Assembly: GCA_030535295.1 (NCBI GenBank)
Contig: JAUMXK010000018.1
Location: forward strand, 1-33,668
Source of the DNA: Eubacteriales bacterium
GTDB taxonomy: Bacteria; Bacillota; Clostridia; Lachnospirales; Vallitaleaceae
DNA: 33,668 bases
Direction: 5' to 3'
Program-made: the position numbers and the translations under genes
In this document: positions 1 through 8,300 of the stretch, one piece after another
How the letters are laid out: every line of letters starts with the position of its first letter
Numbering within the stretch: position 1 is the first letter of the stretch
The notes under the pieces: model-generated
Databases searched by the model: none
What the model saw: the letters and a program-made list of their open reading frames with translations, nothing else
What the model was told of the DNA's origin: nothing

Positions 1-373
1 CTCCTGCCATCGTCCTATCCATTACCGATAAAATCGTTTCCTTGGAGGCCTCTTTGTACCAAAAGCTTTCTACACCAATAGATTGAGCCTTTTTAATCCA
101 AGAAACTTCCGGCATACTGGTTACTATGATTATTTTTATTTTCGGCCACTTACGCTTAATCTTCTCCGCAGCTTCCAGACCACTGGAGCCATCATTCATC
201 AATACATCCATCAGAATCAAATCAACAGGATGTTTTAAAATATAAGTATCTGCAAAAGCAGCCGAGCTGATACTGCAACTTAGCTCATATTTTTCGCTGT
301 TTTCAATAAGCAACTCAAACATCTGTCTTGGAACATACTGGTCATCCACCACCATTACTCTGATTTTTTCCAT
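1..373 (-). CDS. Response regulator, receiver domain (3' end outside window)
   Basis: This is the N-terminal 124 residues of a two-component response regulator. Asp10 and Asp11 form the acidic pocket, Asp56 in 'LILMDVLMND' is the expected phospho-acceptor, and Thr85 ('IIIVTSMPE') and Lys107 ('WYKEAS') complete the receiver active site. The output domain lies beyond position 1 and cannot be seen; kinases of the type encoded next door usually pair with LuxR/NarL-type regulators. The ATG at 373-371 abuts the stop of the upstream kinase gene (374-376), so the two are probably translationally coupled, with GGTGAG inside the kinase gene end as the ribosome site. It is the third gene of a minus-strand sensory operon. 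The receiver call is secure; the output type is unknown. Confidence 0.9.
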   Translation of the reverse strand, partial: MEKIRVMVVDDQYVPRQMFELLIENSEKYELSCSISSAAFADTYILKHPVDLILMDVLMNDGSSGLEAAEKIKRKWPKIKIIIVTSMPEVSWIKKAQSIGVESFWYKEASKETILSVMDRTMAG

Positions 374-1645
374 CTATCTCACCCCTTTTGGCATACGAAC
401 TTTTAATAAAAATCTTGGTAAGCTTTCTATTTTCATGGTTCCACCGGCCATTTCAATACTTTTCCGCAAATTTGCCAAGCCACCGCTTTCTTTTATTTTC
501 CCTTTGGGTGGTCTGCCATCATTGCTGATTTCCATTCGGAATATATCTTTTTTATCTTCTATGTCTACTTTCAAAAGACTTCCATTGGCATGACGAACCG
601 CATTATTTAGACACTCATGAATCACATGGATGACGGTATTTCGAATTTGCTTCTCTCTCGGCAATTTTCCTTTTAATACAATTCGAACCCCCACACTTTT
701 TGCAGCATTCATCAAATTTTCCCAATCGCTAGGATCGGCGTTTTGCTCCGCTTCCCCTTTCATTATAGCAATATTCTGTTTCCAATGCGCTATTAAGTCC
801 TCTCTGTTTTTCGTGTCAGAACTTAAATAATTGCGAAAACTTAGCAACGCTCGTCCTATATCATCATGAACCTTTATTTTTGCTGCCAGAATTTCTTTTT
901 CTCTTGTCAGCTCATCTACCTTACTGATATATTCTTTCAATTTTCTGTTGACTTCTTCCAGGCGAAGATTTCGATTTTTGATTTCTTGTGTCAGACGATA
1001 TTCTTCTGTTACATTGACTGAAACCGTTTCTCGAATTTTATCATGAAGATACTGCTGGATATTCCAAACCTCCTTGTTCGTTTGAACAAGGTAACCCGAA
1101 CGATTGGATAGCAGCAATATATTATCTTTGCTGTCTAAATGATGAAGTTTCCTATCACAAAGATTGGCATTCATCACTACATGTCCGAAAAGCTCATGAC
1201 TGATAGCATGCATCTTATCATTAACCAAAAGCGGAGTACCATCCGGCATAGAAAAACAGATTCCGTCCGGCAAAGCATCCAGACTTTCTTTTATGGTATT
1301 GGCTGTAACCATATTTTGTTTCCTTTTTTTTACAATTTGATGTAAAATATACTCCGCTACTGCCAAGATGAACATAAAAATACTTGTGGCAATTATGATT
1401 TGAAATCTCTCCTCAGAATTTAAATTATTCAATTGCATGATAATTCCCTGATTTCCTACAATATCTGCAATAAATTGATTTAAAAAAACAGAGAGTCCCA
1501 TAACCGATACTACCAGTGCAAGTACAATTCTATATTTTCTTATTTCAACCGTCCTCAGCAGCAAAGAAATACCGCTCACTGCAAGGACAATACTGCATCC
1601 ACCGAAAAAAGTAATCCAGAAATGCGTTATATCTCCAAACATCAT
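374..1645 (-). CDS. Membrane sensor histidine kinase (HisKA_3-like with intact HATPase)
   Basis: A 423-aa sensor kinase that should phosphorylate the adjacent response regulator. Three hydrophobic segments (about 10-32, 38-60, 82-102) are followed by a PAS-like stretch (about 118-210, 'LDALPDGICF'), a coiled coil (about 215-258) and an H-box-like 'KVHDDIGRALL' with His260. The ATPase domain has an N-box 'HECLNNAVRHA' (Asn347), a G1-like 'ISNDGRPP' (Asp376) and a G2-like 'GGLANLRKSIEMAGG'. This pattern matches the kinases that serve LuxR/NarL-type regulators. The start overlaps the stop of the upstream kinase-like gene as ATGA (1645-1642), so the two are co-translated. The signal sensed is not evident: the extracytoplasmic loops are short, so a membrane or intracellular cue is more likely than a large ligand domain. 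Confidence 0.88.
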   Translation of the reverse strand: MMFGDITHFWITFFGGCSIVLAVSGISLLLRTVEIRKYRIVLALVVSVMGLSVFLNQFIADIVGNQGIIMQLNNLNSEERFQIIIATSIFMFILAVAEYILHQIVKKRKQNMVTANTIKESLDALPDGICFSMPDGTPLLVNDKMHAISHELFGHVVMNANLCDRKLHHLDSKDNILLLSNRSGYLVQTNKEVWNIQQYLHDKIRETVSVNVTEEYRLTQEIKNRNLRLEEVNRKLKEYISKVDELTREKEILAAKIKVHDDIGRALLSFRNYLSSDTKNREDLIAHWKQNIAIMKGEAEQNADPSDWENLMNAAKSVGVRIVLKGKLPREKQIRNTVIHVIHECLNNAVRHANGSLLKVDIEDKKDIFRMEISNDGRPPKGKIKESGGLANLRKSIEMAGGTMKIESLPRFLLKVRMPKGVR

Positions 1646-3321
1646 CTCAGCCCCCCTGTCTGAACTTGAAGTGTAATATACTCCGTTCTTTCATCCGCAA
1701 TATATTCTATTTGTAATTCTGCAGACTCCTTTTCCAATTTAACTTTCCATTCCTCTTTGGAAAGTAATTCAGAGGGCTGATTCATTTGTATACTAAGAAC
1801 GAGCTTATCGTCTATATGCATAACATGAATAAGAACAGCCGTTACCTCCGGTAAGGCCTTCTCGATTACAGCCTCAAAAACTTCATACAAAAAATTGGCC
1901 TGTGAAATCAGTAGATTGCTTTGTCCTTTCCAGCTTAAAAAGCATTCCACACCAAACAGCTCAATATATTCACACGATTCTATGAATGCCAGCTTTAATT
2001 CATCCATGGAAATCGTATTCATAGTTTGTGACATAATGAACAAATTGGAATACCGTTTGATAAATGCATTATAAATACACGCAATCTTCATTTGTTTCCG
2101 AAAACTTTCTTCGTCTATCGGCAAATCTTTTAATAGCTCGTCCAATTTTTGTAATTGCGGTTTCAGACGAATACTGATTTCATGGTATAATTCGGATTGT
2201 TTTTCGACTTGACTTTTTTCTGCTACCATTTGGCTTTCGGCTTTGAGAATTTCATTTTCTTCCGCCAAAATATCACCCAATTCTGTGAGTTCTTTATTTA
2301 AACGATTCAACTCCGAAATATCCTTTGCCCAAAAACAGAATCCGCCCGTTACAGGAAGACTTCGTAGTACTGTTTTTTCATCTAACATTACGGCAGATTT
2401 CAAGGCTTTCTGTATTTCCTCCATTTCTACAGAAATACTCTTGGTAGAAATAATAGTTTCTTGTCCATACGAATCGATAATACCGGCTTTTAAAGAAGAT
2501 AATTTCCAAAATTCCTTATAATTGTCATTGGAAGGAAAAAAGCGTGTCAAAATCAAACATTCCATAAAGGCAATAAAAATAGCACATCCTACCTCCGGCG
2601 CTTTGAAAGCAATCAATATCCAATTATTTCTTGGCATTGCCAAATATACAATACAGTATAAAAGCCCCAAGATTGGAGGAATTGCCGGTATCCAAATATT
2701 TTTTCTCATTTCCGGTACCGAACAACGTAAAAAAACGGTAATCAATGCAGCAGATAATAAGAGACCGACATAAATCATCGCCAAATAATAAACCAAACCA
2801 TAGGTCATTTTGATAGCCGACCAGTTTTCAACCCCAGTGTGAAAAAAGTAGGCACCTTGATGCCAATCATTTGTCAATATCAGAATGGAAAATAAAATGG
2901 TAGGAATATACAATAAATTCCACTTTTTCGCAATACCTTCCCCGGCCTTCTTCCCGATATACGATACCGAAAGGAATAGAAAAAGCGCAATAAATGCAAT
3001 ACTGCAATAATACAGATACCAAATATATCTCGCCATGACAACTCCGGAAGGAATGTGAATATACTTCAAAGTCCGAATTGACATCCAAAAAATCATCATA
3101 AATCCCGACCAAGTCAAGTAATTACGCACTTGCTTTTGAAGTACACGCCTTTTGATTTGCCTTACCCAAATCAAAATGATAAAAACATAAATTAAGAAAA
3201 TGACATTATTATCCGAAAAGGGAACCTCTATTTCGTGCATTAGCAAATGGAAAGCTGCACTAAATATGACAAGTATCAAACAAGCAATATCTGCTATTTT
3301 TGTTTCTCTGCTGATGTGCAT
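1642..3321 (-). CDS. Multi-pass histidine kinase-like protein with degenerate ATPase region
   Basis: A 559-aa protein with about eight hydrophobic segments in its first 260 residues, resembling 7TM-type sensor kinase N-termini. A PAS-like region and a long coiled coil (about 340-380) follow. The motif 'LYHEISIRLKPQL' resembles the H-box of the downstream kinase ('KVHDDIGRALL'), so a phospho-acceptor His (about residue 380) may be kept. The final 170 residues align by position with an ATPase domain but lack a recognisable N-box Asn ('VFEAVIEKALPEV') and the glycine-rich boxes. It may therefore act as a sensory partner rather than an active kinase. The start at 3321 is chosen because AAGGAGAG lies just upstream; an upstream in-frame ATG at 3372 has no good ribosome site and falls in a hairpin. 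First gene of the operon. Confidence 0.75.
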   Translation of the reverse strand: MHISRETKIADIACLILVIFSAAFHLLMHEIEVPFSDNNVIFLIYVFIILIWVRQIKRRVLQKQVRNYLTWSGFMMIFWMSIRTLKYIHIPSGVVMARYIWYLYYCSIAFIALFLFLSVSYIGKKAGEGIAKKWNLLYIPTILFSILILTNDWHQGAYFFHTGVENWSAIKMTYGLVYYLAMIYVGLLLSAALITVFLRCSVPEMRKNIWIPAIPPILGLLYCIVYLAMPRNNWILIAFKAPEVGCAIFIAFMECLILTRFFPSNDNYKEFWKLSSLKAGIIDSYGQETIISTKSISVEMEEIQKALKSAVMLDEKTVLRSLPVTGGFCFWAKDISELNRLNKELTELGDILAEENEILKAESQMVAEKSQVEKQSELYHEISIRLKPQLQKLDELLKDLPIDEESFRKQMKIACIYNAFIKRYSNLFIMSQTMNTISMDELKLAFIESCEYIELFGVECFLSWKGQSNLLISQANFLYEVFEAVIEKALPEVTAVLIHVMHIDDKLVLSIQMNQPSELLSKEEWKVKLEKESAELQIEYIADERTEYITLQVQTGGLR

Positions 3322-3351
3322 AATCTCTCCTTTTCCTCCATACCTGGATAT

Positions 3352-3392
3352 TTTGAAAAAGCCATATCCCAATGGGTCTATGGCTTTTCAAA
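3352..3392 (-). promoter_or_regulatory. Long hairpin in leader of kinase operon
   Basis: Arms 3352-3366 and 3379-3392 are complementary over about 14 bp with one bulged A. Within the 12-nt loop, CCC and GGG can pair further. The structure ends about 30 nt upstream of the kinase-like gene start and just upstream of its ribosome site. It lacks a proper run of T after the stem, so it is not a typical terminator. It could be a leader attenuator, an RNA-stability element or a palindromic operator. The structure is seen directly; the role is inferred. Confidence 0.55.
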
Positions 3393-3797
3393 TCGGCAAT
3401 ATATATTTTTTGTTTTTCTACTTATTTTATTATACATTTTATATATTTCTAATTATTTACAAAATTATTTCTTATTTATTTCATAATTATTTCTAATTTA
3501 TTACATCTCTTTATTTACATAATATCCATAGCCTTTTACAAGTTTATAAATTGATGAATGAAAATTATAATTATCTCATAATTTGCAATTAATCGTATTA
3601 AAAAATGATTACTATTTTAATATTCTGTTACATTTATATACTTTTTCATTTTTTCAGAGTATAATAAAACAAACAAATAAATAACAGATATCTATTCATA
3701 TGCCTTGCAGCTGCTACAAGACCTATTACTCATTCTATTTTGATGTATCCGCATGAGATACGGATAGTTTACCATCCATTGCACAAAGGAGGACATT
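3393..3797. other. AT-rich divergent intergenic region
   Basis: About 400 bp without a supported gene, separating the minus-strand kinase operon from the plus-strand SLH protein gene. It is very AT-rich, with repeated ATTATTTCT-like runs around 3450-3500. A TATAAT on the minus strand at 3429-3434 could be the -10 box of the kinase operon, but I see no convincing -35 for it. A small hairpin (TATCCG 3746-3751 with CGGATA 3761-3766) lies shortly before the SLH gene. Short reading frames here lack ribosome sites. Confidence 0.6.
3660..3665 (+). promoter_or_regulatory. Candidate -10 box (TATAAT) for SLH protein gene
   Basis: A perfect TATAAT lies 132 bp before the plus-strand SLH protein gene. 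The hexamer 17 bp upstream is a poor match to TTGACA, so the promoter call is tentative. Confidence 0.3.
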
Positions 3798-5222
3798 ATG
3801 AAAACTTTTAATCGAACCATAAGTTTATTGTTATCCGTCGTATTAATTACTCTGTTTCTTTCAGGCAACGTTTATGCTACAAGACCAAGTGACACTGTCA
3901 AACCTATCATCAATACAATTGAAGTAAACGGCTTGATGGAACCTGTAGTCGGTGTACCGGTAAATCAGGAATCTCCTCACCTCAGTATCAATGAACCATT
4001 GGCCATTCAGTCTATAAAATGGATTGATTTGACCACCGGTAATCATGTAAAACCTTCACAAACCTTCCTTGCCGGCCACAGCTATCGGGTACAAATGGAA
4101 ATCATTTTGAAAAAAGGCTACTACTTCCCATCGGTGGCAAATGAAATCAAGGCAATCATAAATGATAAAATCGCCAGAATCTCTCGTCTATCGATTCTCG
4201 GTGCGACGATTACTCTGGACTTTCCTCCATTGACAAACAACTTGATTTCATTTGCCAATATAAACGGAATCTCAGAGCCGGTCGTCAATGCAATCATCCA
4301 AACCGACATCAACAAATTAACAATCAACTCTCACTTAAATATCACAGAAATAAGATGGAAGGACCTAAACACCAACACTATTTTGAAAGAAAAATCTGCT
4401 TTTCAAGCCGGTCATTCTTACCAGGTGCAAGTCGACATCTCTACCGTAAGACCTTACCTTCTGAATACTGATCAAAGTAAGTTTTATGCGACAATCAATC
4501 GAAAGCCGGCCGAAGTTGCCCGTTTATCTGAAGTGGCTGCTACCATTGTAAAAAGTTATCCTACTTTGACAATTGACCCTACTTTGCCGTACAATCCGGA
4601 AAATGGTTCAGAATCTGAAACCGGTTCTGTCCTTCCAGGCATTCCGAACATTCCTCCGGAAGAAATCTTACCACCTGTTTTCTTTAAAGACGTAACAGAC
4701 AAAGATTGGTTTTATGAGGATGTGCAATATGTGGCACGAAGAGGAATTATGAAAGGTACCGGAAATCAAATGTTCCGTCCAAGACTTCCTATGAAACGTA
4801 ACATGATTGCCACTATGCTTCACCGACTTGCCGGAACTCCTGCCCCACAAGATATTGCCGGTTATATGGATAATCTTGCCGGCACTTGGTATACCGAGGC
4901 TTTGAGTTGGGTATCTCAAACAAATATCGCTTCTGATTTTACTACGGAAAATTTCTTCCCGGAAGCGGAACTGACAAGGGAGCAAATGGTTACACTTTTA
5001 TACCGTTATGCCAAGCTCAGTCAAATGGATTTGACAGTGGCTGACAATTTGAATGCATTTTCCGATTCACATCAACTCAATGCATATGCCGAAATCCCTA
5101 TGAAATGGGCAGTGCAGCATGATATTATTCGAGGCACAACAACACATCTCCTATTACCGAAAAGCAATATCACTCGTGCTGAAATTGCTGCTATTTTCCA
5201 CCGTTTTATGGAAATGAAGTAA
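3798..5222 (+). CDS. Secreted SLH-domain protein with duplicated N-terminal module
   Basis: A 474-aa secreted cell-surface protein. Residues 1-27 form a signal peptide (Lys/Arg start, hydrophobic core, cleavage likely after 'NVYA'). Two copies of a roughly 105-aa module follow (about 38-146 and 150-255). They share the order 'NG..EPV', 'I.W.DL.T', 'F.AGHSY.VQ', 'A.IN.K.A...RLS..ATI' and 'PPL/PTL', and I do not recognise the family. A Pro/Glu-rich linker leads to three SLH repeats (about 295-343, 355-402, 418-472) with typical 'FKDV..KDWFYEDV', 'LTREQMVTLLYR' and 'ITRAEIAAIFHR' signatures. SLH repeats bind secondary wall polymers non-covalently. The ATG follows AAAGGAGGA (3785-3793) at good spacing. 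It is monocistronic and ends at a terminator shared with the convergent amylopullulanase gene. A structural or binding role is inferred. Confidence 0.88.
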   Translation: MKTFNRTISLLLSVVLITLFLSGNVYATRPSDTVKPIINTIEVNGLMEPVVGVPVNQESPHLSINEPLAIQSIKWIDLTTGNHVKPSQTFLAGHSYRVQMEIILKKGYYFPSVANEIKAIINDKIARISRLSILGATITLDFPPLTNNLISFANINGISEPVVNAIIQTDINKLTINSHLNITEIRWKDLNTNTILKEKSAFQAGHSYQVQVDISTVRPYLLNTDQSKFYATINRKPAEVARLSEVAATIVKSYPTLTIDPTLPYNPENGSESETGSVLPGIPNIPPEEILPPVFFKDVTDKDWFYEDVQYVARRGIMKGTGNQMFRPRLPMKRNMIATMLHRLAGTPAPQDIAGYMDNLAGTWYTEALSWVSQTNIASDFTTENFFPEAELTREQMVTLLYRYAKLSQMDLTVADNLNAFSDSHQLNAYAEIPMKWAVQHDIIRGTTTHLLLPKSNITRAEIAAIFHRFMEMK

Positions 5223-5277
5223 TGACATTTTCGATACCCCTCTTTCCGTTACTTTGTTCCTTCATTTATGAATAAGG

Positions 5278-5315
5278 AAAAGCCGCAGACCTTTTTGTAC
5301 CGTCTGCGGCTTTTT
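5278..5315. terminator. Bidirectional intrinsic terminator
   Basis: Arms AAAAGCCGCAGAC (5278-5290) and GTCTGCGGCTTTTT (5302-5315) form a GC-rich stem with an 11-nt loop. T runs follow on the plus strand and A runs precede, so it can serve both convergent genes (the SLH protein and the amylopullulanase). Confidence 0.92.
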
Positions 5316-5325
5316 CATAGCTATT

Positions 5326-8300
5326 TTATCGTTGCAAGCTGTATTCAATCAAACGTTTTAAAATCAAACTCATTTCTCCACGCTTAATCAATGCCTGTGG
5401 ACGGAATGAGCCGTCAGCTCCTTGCAAAATTCCCGTTTCTTGCAAAATGGCAATGGATTCCTTTGCGTAATCACTAAAGGAATGACTGTCCAGAAACTCC
5501 TCTTTTGCTTGTATGGAAAGCTCCAGATTTCGAGCCTGAATGTATCTGGCCAAAATCGTTGCTACCTGTTCTCTGGTGAGCTTGGATTCGGGTGCATATT
5601 CCTTATCGGAAACTCCTTTTATCAAGCCATTTTCATACCCCCAAGCAACATAAGGAGCATAATAGCTGTTTTCACTAACATCTTTAAATACGATGTTTGA
5701 ATAGTTCTGTGCGTTTACCTGCGATAGTCTTCCCAAAATAGTAATCAACATAGCTCGATTCATACTGCCATCCGCTGAGAACTTTTCTTTGGAAATACCG
5801 TTCATGATACCCTTAGAAGTCACAAAATCAATAGCCTCTTTGGCATAGTGTCCGGAAATATCCTGAAACGATTCTTCTACTTCTTTATATCCAAGGGAAA
5901 CTTTCACATTCGGTTTTGCTATAAAACGCATTTTCTGATGTTTTTCATCATATACGGAATGAGCAATCTCCTTGACAACTCCATTCTCATCAATAAAGAA
6001 GGCTGCTAGCTTTTTGTTTCCTTGTTTTTCTGCTTGCTTTATCGCATACGGAATTGCTATTTGCAAAGCTTTATCGGTCATCAGTTCTTGCCGGCTGTCT
6101 TTCTTTTTCAGACTGAGCATAAGCCAGTCACTTACCGGTTCGACCCCTTCTTTTATTGCCTCTTTTTCTTTAGAAAACTTCTCAAGTGCTATTTCGGTAG
6201 TTTGAGATGTAAGCTCGGTGAGTAATGCTTTCGGTATCACGGATTCCATCGTTTCCGATTTTACTTCCAAACTGCTGATTCCTTGTGACAAAAGTTGTGC
6301 TGTGTCTTTTTCGGACAACAAAACGGATGTTTTTTCATTCTTTTTATCTACCAAAAGGACTCTGGCATACTTTTTATCCTCTTTTTGCTCAATTACCACC
6401 TTAGGCATATTTGAAGTTTGTGGCTCTATCTTTTCGGTATTTTCACTTGAGTTGCTGCTGCCCGGACTTTGTGGCTGCGGCTGTGGTTGAGGCTGTGGCA
6501 CAACAACTTTCTCCGTTGCTGTCACATAATCGCTGTCTTTTTTCTCACGAAGAATCGACTCCGTTTCTTCTACCTCCTTTTTAGCCACTGTCTTTACCAC
6601 AATCTTATATTCTGCCGGTACCCTTTCCAAAATAAGAGACAGCTTATCCTTTGCCTGCTCTATTTTCTTTATTTCCCGACTTTCATCCGTGCTAAGCACC
6701 CGAATGAGTGCACCTTTCACTTCTTCCTCCAACGGAAGCTGATAGCTGAGAAGCAAGTTCCCATTTGCCTGTTTTTCGTATGTTACCTCTGTAGGGGCCG
6801 CTAAGCTTCCTCTAGTATCACTTTCGGAAGTCAGAATTTGATTGACATCATAATCAGCCCCATTCAAATCATCCAGCAATACAGTGCCATTTTCCGGCAC
6901 AAAACAAGCAGCCGACATATCTTTACTGATAATATCCAGTGCTCCATCTTGTACCACCGCTTTGTTGCCGCTTAGTACATCTACCAAGCTGTCACCGTCT
7001 TTTAAGCCAAGCCGTGATACATCTTCCAAGGTGATTCTACGACTATTATTTGCACCATTGTTATTGAGTACAATAATTGCCCTGTCATTTTTGGCATAAC
7101 GAGCAAAGACGACATATTTTTCGTCATAATTTGCTGTCAGCTCCTCCAATGCCCCATATACAAAGGCATCTTTATGTTTTTTGCGAACATCAATCAACTT
7201 TCGGTAGTGATTGAGCATTTCATAATTCCAATTGTCATCATTCCAGTCAAAGCTTTGACGATTGTATGGGTCAGCTCCATTTCCTTTGCCATGACTGCCA
7301 ATTTCATCTCCATAATAAATCATAGGAATTCCCGGCATGGTCATTTGCAGGGCTTGAGCCAATTTCATCATTCCGGCATTATTTTTTCCTACATAGTCCA
7401 CATTGGAAAATCTCGGTTTGTCATGAGTCGATAAGGAATTGGTCGAATTTAAAATGGTCGAATATGGGAAATTTGCATTGTAATCTTTGGCAAAACGAAT
7501 AATACCGGCAACCGACATATTTCCTTTATTGTCAAGACTTTGATTGCCAAGCCATTGATTGTCACTACGATTTTCAATATACGGCAGATAAAAACCGCCA
7601 TAATTCATTTTACCATCCCAGGCATTGCCATAATACCAGTGATTTTCATTGCCCCAATATTCACCCAGAATAAAGCTATTCGGATTAACTTTATGAATTT
7701 CACTTTTAAATTCCTGCCAAATCTTTAAATTTGAGGCCATTTGTGCTGTATCTGTCTGTTCATTTACCTTATAATCTCTGGCAATTTCACTTACATCTTC
7801 TGCCGCATCCAATCTCCATCCACCTGCAAAGTAAGGTGCCGTCAGATAACGTTTGGCAATTGCCTTTTCTCCTCGGTAGATATAGTCCTTTGTCGCATCT
7901 TTGCTGTAGTCCAATTTGGCAAAATTGAAATATTTTTGATGCCATGGAAAATGATCATATTGTTTTCCGTTATCATCATAATAAACCCCTTTGAAGAAGA
8001 AATCACGATGTTCTTTAAATAGCTGACCGCTGGAAGAGCTGTGATTGAAAGCACCGTCCAAAATATAGTGCATATTGCTGCTTTTTAATGCTTGTCCCAA
8101 GTCAGCCAATCCTTTATTGCCGCCAAAGGTATCATCAACCAGCTCATAGGTGCTATTATCATATTTATGATCACTGTCGGATTGGAAAATCGGCATAAAG
8201 TAAAGAGCATCGACTCCCAGAGTATTTTTCAAATATGGAATCGCCTCTTTGACACCGATTAAATCGCCACCGAAAAATTGATTATTCCAAATACCGTCAC

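Noticed and set aside
3322..3372. Longer start of the multi-pass kinase-like protein at 3372
   Set aside because: The upstream ATG lies in a hairpin and lacks a ribosome site, whereas the ATG at 3321 is preceded by AAGGAGAG.
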